DNA from: Chionoecetes opilio
Lineage: Eukaryota > Arthropoda > Malacostraca > Decapoda > Majidae
Direction: 5' to 3'
Length of the DNA: 64,000 bases
Assembly: GCA_016584305.1 (NCBI GenBank)
Contig: JACEEZ010001669.1
Location: 1 to 64,000 of the forward strand
In this document: positions 21,740 through 32,900 of the stretch, piece by piece
Numbering within the stretch: the stretch's first letter is position 1
How the letters are laid out: each line of letters starts with the position of its first letter
The notes under the pieces: model-generated
Databases searched by the model: none
Seen by the model: only the letters and a program-made list of their open reading frames with translations
What the model was told of the DNA's origin: nothing
Position numbers and translations under genes: made by a program

Positions 21740-22515
21740 GGTTGCCACGTTGCGACACGGTCGGCTCCGTGAGCCGCCTAATGTCGCACGGTTGCAGCCG
21801 TGCTGCGACTAGAGTTGGCGCAAGTCGCCGACTCGAACATCGAAGGAACCATTAAAATCAAGTTGTGTTGGCGACCTTCGCCTTCGTGTTGCTTCATCAG
21901 GGACACTATTCGCCGTCTGGAGCCGACATTTGCCGTCGCTTTCCTCTGTCTATCCCATAGTGTCGGGAATAGAGTCGCAGCCTGTTGCTGCGACTCTGTT
22001 CCCGACTGGCAACATGAGCCAACTGGTCTTGATCAGAAGTCAGCTCATGACCCCGACGAGTCGGCAACAGTCGCCAAGCTGTCGGCAACATTCACCAAAC
22101 TGGGGTCACCGACCGTCCCCGCCCGTCCCAGACTAGGAAATAACAGAAATTTCATGACGATTAGTCGCAGCACGGCCCCGACTGTTCGCAGTACTGTCCC
22201 GACTGGTCGGCGCCAGTCTCGGACCCTTCGGCGACGAGTCCAGCACGGAACCGACTTTTTCCGTAAAAATTTTTGAGTGGCAGATCCGACCCGAGTGTAT
22301 AGAAACCACACAGTCGGGACCCTCCTTGCGCCCCTTCACGACTCCCACGACCCGACGGACGACTCTCTGGGCATGACGCCAACCCACATGACGACCACTG
22401 CCCCCGACCACAGCATGACTCACCAATCGTGACTGGTCGCCGCCGAGAGTCGTGAAGATGTGAACGACTTTAAGAGGAGATTCATCCCTGTTGCGCCCCC
22501 TCCCGACAGTGGGGC
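21740..22515. repeat. GTCG/CGAC-dense block of unknown nature
   Basis: A GC-rich 0.8-kb block full of GTCGC, CGACT and GTCGG words in both orientations, for example GTCGCCGACTCG and CCGACTGGTCGGCGCC, forming many small hairpins. It is bordered by GTTGCGACAC on the left and GTTGCGCCCCC on the right. The long open frames on both strands reflect base composition. No protein family is recognised. Confidence 0.5.
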
Positions 22516-22549
<34 letters not shown>

Positions 22550-22552
<3 letters not shown>

Positions 22553-22830
22553 CGTCCGTGTGGCTCAGTTGGTTAGGGTTTCCCGGCATCATTCTGTGGT
22601 CCGGCGTTCGATCCCCATTCCCGCTCATTCCTGGGGATTTTTCCACTGTGAAATTCGGGCGGCACTGTCCCCCTTGAGCAAGGGGATGGGGTGTGTGGTG
22701 TGTGAGGTCCCAGCATTGCCAAAAAATCGGTAATAATGAGCTCCAAGCTCGCACTGAGAGGGTGAAACTGGCGATCGCGAGCCAGCTCGCGTGGACAAGA
22801 CCATGGGTAAATAACACACATACACACACA
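22550..22830 (+). mobile_element. tRNA-derived SINE, type A
   Basis: The head resembles a tRNA gene with A box TGGCTCAGTTGGTTAGGG and B box GGCGTTCGATCCCC. It is followed by a non-tRNA body and an AC/AT microsatellite tail. It is flanked by (AC)n on both sides. Confidence 0.65.
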
Positions 22831-22985
22831 CACACACGCATATATATATATATATAATATATATTATATATATATATATATATATATGATATATATATAT
22901 ATATGCGTGTGGTGTGTATGTGTGTTATTTACCCATGGTCTTGTCCACGCGAGCTGGCTCGCGATCGCCAGTTTCACCCTTTAGA
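22755..22985. repeat. Inverted repeat around an AT tract
   Basis: The tail of the type A SINE (GGTGAAACTGGCGATCGCGA to a CATGGGTAAATAACACACA block) is repeated in inverse orientation on the other side of a TA-dinucleotide tract at about 22,842-22,905. Confidence 0.8.
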
Positions 22986-23125
22986 AGACCTTCTGCTCAC
23001 CTACCAGGCTCTTGTCGACTGCATTAAAGAAGGTAGAAAGAGTTGTCCCCAGCAGGATTCGAAACTCGGGGCATCGAACTCACCACTCCAAGACGCTAAC
23101 CACTCGGCCACCGCCTCCCCAAAAT
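22986..23125 (-). mobile_element. tRNA-derived SINE, type B, inverted partner
   Basis: The complement of the SINE head at 23,162-23,310. It reads into the TA tract at 23,125-23,160, so the two heads face each other as a hairpin. Confidence 0.7.
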
Positions 23126-23161
23126 ATATATATATATATATCTAATATATATATATATATT

Positions 23162-23490
23162 AAGGGGAGGCGGTGGCCGAGTGGTTAGCGTCTTGGAGTG
23201 GTGAGCTCGATGCCCGAGTTCGAATCCTGCTGGGGACAACTCTTTCTACCTTCTTAATGCAGTCGACAAGAGCCTGGTAGGTGAGCAGAAGGTCTCGAGT
23301 TCAAGTCCACCAAGGAGCAATACAACTGTCAAATCCATCGTTGAGTCGCCGAAGAAACCCGGATGCAGCATACATGTTCTTTCGACTGCGACTACAAGTG
23401 CGGCGGAGGAAACACCAGCAGGTGGCAGCATGAGCCTGACTGAGGATCCGAACATCACAGAAAACGGGATCTTCACCTAAGCCCATAGGT
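23162..23490 (+). mobile_element. tRNA-derived SINE, type B
   Basis: GGGGAGGCGGTGGCCGAGTG starts a Leu/Ser-tRNA-like head, with B box CGAGTTCGAATCC. Related heads with GGGGAGGCGGT starts recur at 53.98 and 54.95 kb. It is not called as a functional tRNA gene because a long non-tRNA body follows. Confidence 0.7.
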
Positions 23491-24360
23491 GTCATTTTAA
23501 AAAAAATTCAGCCTGCGTCATAAAAGGGGCGAGGGCGCGACATCACGCCCTCTACCGAGTAACAGAAAAGTCGCCACCTGCGGATGTCCCCGCCGCCAAT
23601 ATTACGAAATACATCACTACTGATTTTTATGTGCCACTGAAATGAACAAGTGTTTATATCTGACGATAATCTACCCTGTTTCAGCTTGTTTTATGTTTTT
23701 GTATATGCGAGTATAGACTTTTTAAATTTCCCTACGCGTTTTTTTTCGGCGACTAACACAGCGGTCGACACCAGTAAATAAACATAGATGGCGACTCTAT
23801 GTTGGTGCCATTTTGTAGATTTCTTGTAATTTTTTTTTAACCCATACTATGACACAGATAAAGACAAAAAAAGAAAAGACTCTCAATTCCCCCCTTCTAA
23901 TTTTCCTAAAAATCTGGAGTAAAAAAGTAACCCCACCAACGTCTGAAAACAGAAAAAAAGTTGTCCGGGCGATTAATTTTATCTACGTAGAGCATTTTCC
24001 CCAACCCGGGGGGAAAATTTTCCCCGGGGGGGAAATTCAGGATTCGGGGGGAAAATTTATCCTGGGGGACATCAAAATTTACAGATTTGTCGACAAAGAA
24101 AAAAAGTCTTAGAATACGGCTATTGACTTTTCTTAAAGTATATATGATTACTGAGATTCGTAAAGATAGTGTCTAATACTTAGCTTTTAAGCAAATACAT
24201 TTTTTTGTTTGGCTACTTTTTTTCACTGAAGGGGAAATCCGGGTGGTTTAACGGTTGAAGGGGGGAAAAACAAAAAAAGGTTGGGAAAACCCTGTCTAGA
24301 GTCTAGAATTGCGGGCCAACCACCGAGCCCCCAAAAGAAAAAAAAGCCACAGGGGGCTTT
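23491..24360. other. Unassigned sequence, becoming homopolymer-distorted
   Basis: No gene is seen. From about 23,850 the sequence shows many runs of G, A and C (for example GGGGGGAAAATTTATCC), a pattern that continues on and off to about 35.2 kb. Confidence 0.5.
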
Positions 24361-25296
24361 TAGGTTTTTCAACGAAAAATAATATATTATATATATTTTT
24401 TTCTCTCTCTCTCTCGTATAAAATATATATATATTTATATTAATATTATATATATATAATATATTTTATATATAAATTTATATATTATATATTATTATAT
24501 ATATATATATTATATATATAATACAACACACCAAAACACACTGGGGTACCGGGGGGGGAGGGGGGGGAGCGGGCCCTGCCCCCCCCCCCTTTTCAAAGAA
24601 AAAAAAAATTATTATATATAATATAATTTTATATATATATTATTATATAATATATTTTATAATTTTAAAAATAATAATAGATAGATAGTAGATAGATAGA
24701 TAGATAGTAGATAGATGATAGATAGATAGATAATGATAGAAGTAAATAAAATAAAAAATTAAAATTTTGTAAAAAAAAAAAATAAAAATTTTTTCATTTT
24801 GCATATTTTTTTTTTCTTAATTTTTTATTATTTATATTTTTTTTTTTATATTTTTTTTTTTTTATTTTTTTTATTTTTTTTTTATATATAATAATATATT
24901 TTATATTTTTAATATAATAATATTAAATATATTAATATATAATATTAATAAATTTTTATATAATATAAAAAAAGTATTATTATAATAAATATTATAATAA
25001 TAATATATATAATATTTTATTTATATAATATATATATATTTTATTATATATATAAATTTTAAAAATAATATATATATATTTTATTTTTTAAAAATTTTTT
25101 TAATTTGTTTTTATTTTTTTTTTGTTTTTTTTATTTTATTTTTTATATTTATTTCTATATTTTTATTTTTTTATTTTTTTATTATATATATATATATATT
25201 TTATTTTGATATTTTTATTTATTATATATTAGTATATATATAGTATGATAGGTAAGAAATATATATTATATATATATATATATATTATAATATAAT

Positions 25297-25350
<54 letters not shown>

Positions 25351-25364
25351 ATATATATTATATA

Positions 25365-25397
<33 letters not shown>

Positions 25398-25434
25398 ATA
25401 TATATATATTAATATATATATATTATACTTTTCT
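24361..25434. repeat. AT-dinucleotide and homopolymer low-complexity block
   Basis: About 1 kb of TA repeats, poly-T/poly-A and a GATA tract (24,680-24,740), with a short G/C homopolymer island at 24,540-24,595. No coding capacity is evident. Confidence 0.9.
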
Positions 25435-25658
25435 TCACCTATCTACTCGACAAAACCTACCAGATAACTATCCCCTCTTCTTCAATGACACTCAACTGTC
25501 TCCTTCTTCTACAATGAACATTCTAGAACTATCCTTTACTAAAAATCTGAGCTGGAAATCTCACAACTCATCTCTTGCTAAACAGCTTCTAAGAAGTTAG
25601 GTGTCCTGTGGCGTCTGCGTCTTTTTTTTCTCCCTCCTAGTTGCTTGCTCTGTACAGG
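25435..25658 (+). mobile_element. Jockey-like LINE fragment, left of element-2 insertion
   Basis: The plus strand matches the complement of 29,100-29,320 in the longer LINE (CTACTCGACAAAACCTACC, and a Leu-Leu-Ala/Thr-Leu-Tyr segment). It stops at TGTACAGG where element 2 begins and resumes at 28,468 with AGGGGCTTTATCCACCC. Confidence 0.8.
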
Positions 25659-25815
25659 TAGGCGATCAGCCTGGGGGGTTGGTCGGTATCAAATTAGGGC
25701 GAGAATGCTAATAGTGTTTTTTGGGAAGGTATAAATGCCTAGAGTTAGAAAACATGTGATAGCATTGTGGCAGTGGCAGCTTTATGGGAGTTATCCCCCT
25801 TTTCCAAACTGTATA
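25659..25815 (+). repeat. Left terminal inverted repeat of element 2
   Basis: Pairs with 28,302-28,467. Matching blocks include AGGTATAAATGCC, TAGAGTTAGAAAACATGTGA and TAGCATTGTGG. The outermost 45 bases are less alike, with several G-run differences. Confidence 0.8.
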
Positions 25816-25874
25816 TTATATAATTATAAAAATACAATCAAAATTATACAAATCAATATAAAAAAATCCTGATG

Positions 25875-27935
25875 TACATAGAGCCTTCCAGCAAGGTAAT
25901 TTCTCAGTGCAGAGGTCCAGCAATAATCCCTTTGGGCGGATACCTGTAGATCAGACAATTGAGGTTACGGTTAACAAGGACACTCAGACTCCTGGAGGCA
26001 CGTCAGGGTTCAGCCTAAAAGCAGGAGCCATCAAAAGGTACTACATAACAGCAGAGTACCGCAGTGAATTTCTTGGACACCTAAGAGACATGGTGCATGG
26101 TAACCAATCAAAACTTAATCATGCTGATCTCCAGCAGCCAAGAATAAATAAAGATGAGGAAACAGTGTCGGCAGTCGTCAGCCTCATTCAAGCCTGGGCC
26201 AACCCATTCTCAGAGAAGCAGGACCTCATAAGCATTTCTACTGCTAAATCGGCACACAGAGACATTGCCTCTGACCTGATTAAAGCATGTGCTATTGGAG
26301 AGAAGAGTTATGCCACTTTCCGCAATGAGAGACTGGAGAACGACCCACCACCAAAACTATTTCACGATCCGATGAAAACTAACAAGCTGAAGACATTCAC
26401 TAATATGTGTAAGAATAAAGTATTGAAAACAAGTGGGAAGGACATAATCTTGAAAGCTGACCGGTCTCTGTTTGGTCGCATCATAGTGATGGCACAAGGG
26501 CGCAATCTGAAAGATGGAGGACATCCTCTCTCACCCCCTGGGACCACTACCCTGGGCCTCTCTACCCCAGACGGATTACTCAGGAAAACAAACAAAGCTT
26601 CCTTAGCCACAACTTTGCAGAAGAATGTGACAGTAGCAGACCAACTCCTACAAATCCGGCTTCTGTGATCGATGGAATGAACTTAGTTCAAAGAGTACAG
26701 GTTGATCAAGCTACGTTTGGAGACATTGCCACTACAATACTGTCTATGGCATTGCGTGAAGGAAGTAAAAGTACCCGAATAGATGTTGTGTTTCGACACG
26801 TATCGAAAGAATTCTATCAAGAACAGTGAGAGATCGCACGGGTGAAGAGACCGGACAGCAGCTGCAGGGTATCACAAGCGCACAGATCGTGAGGCAATGG
26901 AGAAGTTTCCTGACAGGAATAACTAACAAAACCAGTCTGATTAGCTTCATTGTCAGTGAATGGAGGAAGCCAGTGTACAGGAGAAACTACATGAGAAGAT
27001 TCTGTATACAACTGTAGATGACAAATGCTACAAAAATACATCACGGGGCAGTGAAGAGGTACCAGATCCTCAGTGCCAGCAGGAAGAAGCAGATGGGCGC
27101 CTACTTTTCCATGCTGTCCATGCTGCTAGACAGGGCTACCAGGCTGTTGTGATATGCGCAGAGGATACAGATGTCTTTATCATGTGTTTGGCATTCCATG
27201 ACAAGATAGGGGCCCCGTTATTCAGAAATGTGGAACTAAACCAGAACTAGATTAGTTGACATCGGGAAAGTCGCTGCCACTATCGGCATAGATTCTGCAG
27301 AGCTCTTATTGGTATACATGCATACACTGGATGTGACACTACCAGTGCTTTCGCAGGTAAAGGGAAGGCAAGTGCTCTAAAATTCGTGACCAACAACAGG
27401 AAATCAGAAACACATTTACACAGTTGGGCCAGGAATGGACCTCTCCTCAGAACTGATGGACAAACTAGAGTGTTTCACATGTCTCCTCTATGTCCCCAAA
27501 GCAGCATTCACTAAGGTCAATAATCTCAGGTACCACTTTTTCTGTGTTAAGAAAGGTGAGATAGAGAGTCATCAGCTTCCACCCTGCAGGGACTGCTTAG
27601 TCAAACATGCACAAAGGGCAAACTACCAGGCTGGAATATGGAGAAGATGTCTTGAGCAAGACCCAGGTGTACCAAGTCCCATTGGCAGAGGGTGGAAAAT
27701 TGACATGGATGTAGCTGAGGAATTAATGGTAGTGGATTGGATGGATGGTCGGCCAGCACCTGAGGCTATCTTGGCCCTACTGGCCTGCAAATGTTCAAGG
27801 ATGTGTACACTGCCAAAGTGTGTCTGTCTGGCAAATGGACTTAAGTGCACTGATATGTGCAAACTGTCAGACTGCGAGAATCGTTCATCAGATGATGAGG
27901 AGAGCACGGACGAAGACGACGATGTTGATGATTAA
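25875..27935 (+). pseudogene. Truncated, frameshifted PIN/CXC transposon protein
   Basis: Coding similarity starts at about 25,875 in mid-protein (QGNFSVQRSSNNPFGRIPVD), follows through DQTIEVTVNKDTQTPGGTSG and FSLKAGAIKRYY, and stays open to 26,668. A shift follows, then VIDGMNLVQRV (26,668-26,700), DVVF (about 26,785), EEADGRLLFHAVHAA (about 27,085), AEDTDVFIMCLAF (27,160) and GCDTTSAFAGKGK (about 27,330-27,370), each interrupted by small indels. The last segment ends in a CKCSRMCTLPKCVCLANG-type cysteine cluster, a Ser/Asp/Glu tail and TAA at 27,935. Equivalent motifs occur in the same order in element 1. The N-terminal several hundred residues are absent. Acidic residues of the Glu-Ala-Asp and Asp-Thr-Asp motifs suggest a FEN1/XPG-like active site. 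The transposase role is inferred. Confidence 0.78.
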
Positions 27936-28301
27936 TTTCATAAAAGGTGTGTTCAATGTTTTAGGTAATTAGCGTAGTTATGTACATATATACATATATA
28001 CATATATACATATGTACATACATATGTATATAAATATTATCCGATTGAATTGGTATATGTATTTAAAAGCGGATTCTAAATACATTTTATACTTGATCAT
28101 CTTCCCGATTTACCACGTTTAGAAAATTGCCCTAGGCCAGGGGAAAAGTGGTTCTTCCCCTAGAGGAAAAGCCGATTTGGGGGACAAATATCGAAGCTAG
28201 GGAACAAATAAGCATACCGTTGGAATCACCAGGAAAAGCTCTACATGATAGGCCCATAAAACGAAATTTAAAAATTTCATAATTATTGGGTGTATTTTGG
28301 C

Positions 28302-28467
28302 GGCCATTTTGGAAAAAGGGAGATAACTCATATAAAGCTGCCACCCCCACAATGCTATCACATGTTTTCTAACTCTAGGCATTTATACCTTCTCAAAAAA
28401 CACTCTTAGCATTCTCGCCCTAATTTGATACCGGTGAGCAAAATTTCGGACCGGGGCTGACCGACTA
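28302..28467 (-). repeat. Right terminal inverted repeat of element 2
   Basis: Inverted partner of 25,659-25,815, ending GACCGACTA before AGG. Between the coding end (27,935) and this repeat lies a short TACATA microsatellite and unassigned AT-rich sequence. Confidence 0.8.
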
Positions 28468-28508
28468 AGGGGCTTTATCCACCCATGTATGGAGTAGCTA
28501 TGTCTCAC
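28468..28508 (+). mobile_element. Jockey-like LINE fragment, right of element-2 insertion
   Basis: AGGGGCTTTATCCACCCATG and following bases continue the LINE that was interrupted at 25,658. It stops at the poly-T that marks the tail of the next LINE, inserted in the opposite direction. Confidence 0.75.
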
Positions 28509-29875
28509 AATTTTTTTTTTTTTTTTTTTTTTTTTGCCATCACAAGGAACTGGCCAAGGGCACAACAAAAATGGGTAACACAAAGCCCGCTTAGTTGCCA
28601 GTCCCTATAAAGAAGACAGTAAGAGAATATAATAAAAACAGAGGGGTAGGCCAATTTAGTTCGGGAGGTGTCTTGTTACTCTTCTTTTGAAAAGATTTAA
28701 GTCATAGGAAAGTGGAAAAATAAAAACAGGAAGAGATTTTCCAGAGTTTACCAGTGAAAGGGATGAAAGAGTAAAGATACTGATTAACTCTTGCATTAGG
28801 AAGATGGACAGAATAGGGATGAGAATGAGTAGAAAGTCTTGTGCAGCGAGGCCGCGGGAGTGGGGGAGGCATGCAGTTACCCAAGTTCAGAAGAGCAGTG
28901 AGCATGAAAAAAACGGTAGAAGAGAGCAGAGAAGCAACATTGCGGCGGTGATTTAAAGATTGAAGACAGTCAGTCAGAGGAGAGGAGTTGATGAGACGAA
29001 AAGCTTTTGACTCAACCCTGTTTAGGAGAGCTGTATGAGTGGATCCTCCCCAAACATGTGAGACATACTCCATACATGGGCGGATAAGGCCCCTGTAGAG
29101 AGCAAGCAATTGGGAGGGAGAAAAAAAAGGACGCAGACGCCACAGCACACATAACTTCTTAGAAGCTGTTTTTTGCAAGAGATGAGATGTGAGATTTCCA
29201 GTTCAGATTTTTAGTAAAGGATAGTCCTAGAATGTTCATTGTAGAAGAAGGAGACAGTTTTAGTGTCATTGAAGAAGAGGGGATAGTTATCTGGTAGGTT
29301 TTGTCGAGTAGATAGGTGAAGAAATTGGGTTTTTGAGGCATTGAACAAAACAAGCTTTGCTTTGCCCCAATCAGAAATTATAGAAAGATCAGAAGTTAGG
29401 CGCTCGGTGGCATCTCTCCGTGAATCACTTAGTTCCTGTTGAGTTGGACGTCTAATAAACGACGTTGAAAAATGCAGGGTAGAATCATCAGCGTAGGAGT
29501 GGATAGGGCTTTGAGTTAGACTTAGAAGATCATTAATAAATAATAGAAAGAGAGTGGGTGATAGGACAGAACCCTGGGGAGCACCACTATTGATAGATTT
29601 AGGAGAAGAACAATGTCCGTCTACAGTAGCTGCAATAGAACGGTTTGAAAGGAAACTTAAAATGAAGGTACAGAGAGAAGGATAGAAACCGAATGAGGGT
29701 AGTTTGGAAATTAAAGATTTGTGCCAGACTCTATCAAAAGCTTTTGATGTGTCAAGGGCAACAGCAAAAGTTTCACCGAAACCCCTAAAGGAGGATGACC
29801 AAGATTCAGTTAGGAAAGCTAGAAGATCGCCAGTAGATCGCCCTTTACGGAAACCGTACTGACGATCAGATCATG
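28509..29875 (-). mobile_element. Jockey-like non-LTR retrotransposon, 5'-truncated
   Basis: Minus strand: poly(A) tail at 28,509-28,534, the 3' UTR with TATAGGGACTGGCAACTAA, then the reverse-transcriptase ORF running up to about 29,875. Visible RT landmarks are a Gly-Phe-Arg-Lys-Gly segment (about 29,860), KAFDRVWHKSL (29,740), SGAPQGSVLSP (about 29,580), LFINDLL and HSYADDSTLHFS (about 29,490). The C-terminal part has YRGLIRPCMEYVSHVWGG. One stop near 29,230 and a frame change split the ORF, so it is inactive. The N-terminal endonuclease is missing. Clade by memory of similar decapod repeats; only non-LTR status is firm. Confidence 0.85.
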
Positions 29876-29968
29876 TTTGGGGAGGATCCACTCATACAGC
29901 TCTCCTAAACAGGGTTGAGTCAAAAGCATTTCGTCTCATCAACTCCCCTCCTCTGACTGACTGTCTTA
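29876..29968 (+). mobile_element. Short jockey-like LINE fragment, opposite orientation
   Basis: The plus strand repeats the Gly-Gly-Ser-Thr-His-Thr-Ala-Leu-Leu region of the neighbour's ORF (complement of about 28,957-29,053), forming a partial inverted duplicate at the 5' truncation point. Confidence 0.7.
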
Positions 29969-32900
29969 GGAGGGACGTTTTGCCCATCGTCTGCCTGAGC
30001 GCTGGGGGAAATGATGTTGAGTGTGTAAAAAGTGAGGAATTGCTACGGCGGTTCAAGGAAGCTGTAGGTAAAGTTAGGGACGGGGGTGGGTTCCCTGTGG
30101 TGTGTGGTGTCCTTCCAAGACCTTTTTAAACGACATGTGGTACTCCAGGGGCTATTGCGGTAAATTCCCGGGCGGGAAACTTCATTGCAAAGCCAATTTT
30201 GGGGCCCTTTTTGCCCCGACAGTTTGGGACCTCTTTTTCGGGATAACAGCCCAAACCCCCGGGAGGGGGTCCCCTTTTCGGGGAAAAAGGAGTTCAGATC
30301 TTGTCTGAATCCCTTAAAAAGGGAAGTGTTTCACTGCAGGTTTTTTTAAAAAAGAAAACCCGGGGGTTTAACCGGGGGTTTTGGTAAAGAAATTTGGGCA
30401 CACTAGGAGGAGTTTCAGAAGGCAGGGAATTTAATTTGATTCGAAAGAAAGAAGAAAAGGGGTTTAGTTAAAGAAAAGGGAAAAATTGACAAAAAAAAAA
30501 AGGATTTTCTTGAAGGTTTACTATAAAAACGGTTAGGAGTTTTTAAAAAAAAAATAGATTTCCTGAGAGGAAAAATAGTTTTAAGGTTTTGATATAAAGC
30601 ATTAACAAAAAACGGGGTTGGATAGTAAAGGAAAGTATTCGACCCGAAGTCGAATAGCGGGGTAAAATTTTTATTTCACAAGGACAGAGAAAGGCAAGAC
30701 GAGGAGAGGATTGCGCTTTATGCAAGATGCATTGCGTGTTTGTTAACAATGTTAAAAAAACAATGACGCATAGAGTCTAATGGGTAGAGGTTACGGAGGG
30801 AACTGGGGAAAAGGGTTTTTGGGTGTAGTGTAAAAGGCCCTTTCCAAAACTTTGAAAAAGAGGATTCAGCTCCTATTTTGGGAAGAAATAAAAAAGGGCC
30901 TGCAGAAAAAAAAACGATTATGCTTTGGGGGGAGTTTTTAATTTTAGGATATAGACTGGGATTTAACCCTAGGTGACACCCGATGCAGATGAATTGTTAA
31001 ATATATCAATAACTTCCTAAGTCAAGCAATCAAGGGGGCCTACTAAGGAAAAATTTTTATTTTTTTAACTTTTTGCTGCCCAAATAGAGACATTTAGTTA
31101 CACATGGGGAAAGGTGGGGGAATTTGGGAAAATAGCGACCTTATGGGGATAAATTTTTAGCAAAAAATGGGAAGTTGGAAAATTAGTGGCAATAGGCATC
31201 AATACCAAATTTTCCCAAAAAGGAAATTATGCGGGATTAGAAAAACCCCTGGGGGTTTAAATTAAAAAAGAGGTGTGGGAGGGGGGGGAGCAAAGTCCCC
31301 CAGGCCCAGGCGTTGTCCCCTGGAAAAGGCCCCAATTATGAAGGATTAGGAAGGCACCTGGGGAAATTGGCGGGGTCCGGTAGGGTTAGGGGGTTTAAAG
31401 GCTGGGGAAATAATTAGAGGGGTTAGCCCGGGGAAATGAGGTCGGGGCTGAGGAGGTAATTAAGAGGTTAGAAAGGGAATGGGTCGGGGGCCCGGGGATG
31501 ATTATACCCTCATTTGAAAGGGAAATATAATTGACGGACAAAAAAGAAATTTTCCCTTAAAGGGAGAAAAGGCCAGAAAATTGACCCCAAAATGGATACC
31601 ACCAATTTAAAAAAAAACCTTTGGGAGTAAAAAAAAACCCTTTTTTTAAAGGTTTTAAAGGCGGGGTTTGGGTTAAAAAAAGAACATTTAACGTGAGGGC
31701 GAGGACGTAAAAGGAAATTTAAACCCTCGAGTTGCTAAAAACAATTATGAATTAAAGTTGCAAAACGGGCCCAAACCCGGGCCCCAAAAGGGGGTTCTAT
31801 CATTTTTTAAAAAACCCAAGAAAAGGGAATTATTTGGGGCCCCTTAAAGGTTTCGGGACGGGGTTTGAGGTTTTAAAAAACGGATGAGGATATGGGGAGG
31901 AGTCTAAATTTATTATTTTTTAAAGTGTTTTTACGGAGGAGGAAAACACAGAGGGTCCCTGATAGTGAACAGATTTTAAAAAGGAAGCGATGAGGGAAAC
32001 TCAAAGATATTGGTTTAACTAGGGAAAGGGTGGGGGGGTTTTAGAAAAATAAAAACTTTTAAATCGCCAGGACCAAAATGGTGTACCCCGGGGTTTTAAA
32101 AGGGAAATGCAAGGAGGTTTTTTAGTGAGTCTTTTAGTGCACTTTTTGGGGAAATGGGGTTGAGATGGGCCCGATTTCCCATTTTTTGTGGAGGAAAGGA
32201 AGGGTTTTTTTTTCCCATATTTAAAAGGGAGAAAGAGGCTAAAGTAAAATTAAATGGGCCCGTAGCCCTTAACATCAGGGGTGGGAAAAATTTTTGGGAA
32301 AATCTATTATTCCAAAAAACATTAGAGAGAAACTTAGAAAAACATATTTTGATCAAAGATTCACAACATGGATTCCCAAAGGTTTGGGTCGTCTCACCAA
32401 TTTATTGATTTTTTAAGGGAAATTTTATGAACGGAAAGATATGATAGGATTTGATAAAATTTAAAATCTGGACTTTAAAAGGCTTTTTGACAAAGTAAAA
32501 CACGAGCGACTTTTTAAATGGGTTTAGGGCTAAAGGTATAGAGGGGAAGGTTCTTTCTTTTGGAAACCCAAGCTTGGCAAAGTAATAGGCAAAAAAAGGG
32601 TTCCCAATTTAAATGGTTCCAAACTAAATGGGGACGGGTGACAATTTGGATTTTTCCAAAAGGGGGTTTTTTTTTTGGGGAAACCATTACTATTTTTGTT
32701 TTACAACAACGACTTGGATAGGGGGTTTTAACCCTTGATATCAGAAATTTTTGGGTTTGATGTACAAAATTTTGGTGGGGTTTTGGTTTCACAGTCTGAT
32801 TTAAACATTTTTCAGGGGATTTAATAATTTAAACGATGGGCAGCCCAGTGGCAGTTTAAATTTTAATATTGATAAATGTAGCTTTATGAATTTTTTGGTA

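Larger units (their letters stand above)
25659..28467 (+). mobile_element. DNA transposon with PIN/CXC-type protein (element 2)
   Basis: A 2,809-bp element inserted in a LINE. Ends are TAGGCGATCAGCC at 25,659 and the complement of TAGTCGGTCAGCCCCGG at 28,467, with inverted repeats of about 160 bp whose best part is CGGTATCAAATTAGGGCGAG onward. AGG flanks both sides (25,656-25,658 and 28,468-28,470). The LINE reads continuously once the element and one AGG are removed. It encodes the C-terminal two-thirds of the same protein type as element 1, on the plus strand. The protein's N-terminal part is missing, so this copy is internally deleted. Confidence 0.82.

Noticed and set aside
21800..22546. 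Arg/Ser-rich open frames of 137-158 codons on both strands
   Set aside because: Composition follows the GTCG/CGAC words; frames overlap on both strands and none has recognisable domains.
22550..22625. Possible functional tRNA gene (A and B boxes)
   Set aside because: No acceptor stem pairing could be traced and a SINE body follows. The same reasoning applies to 23,162, 53,979, 54,950 and 62,070.
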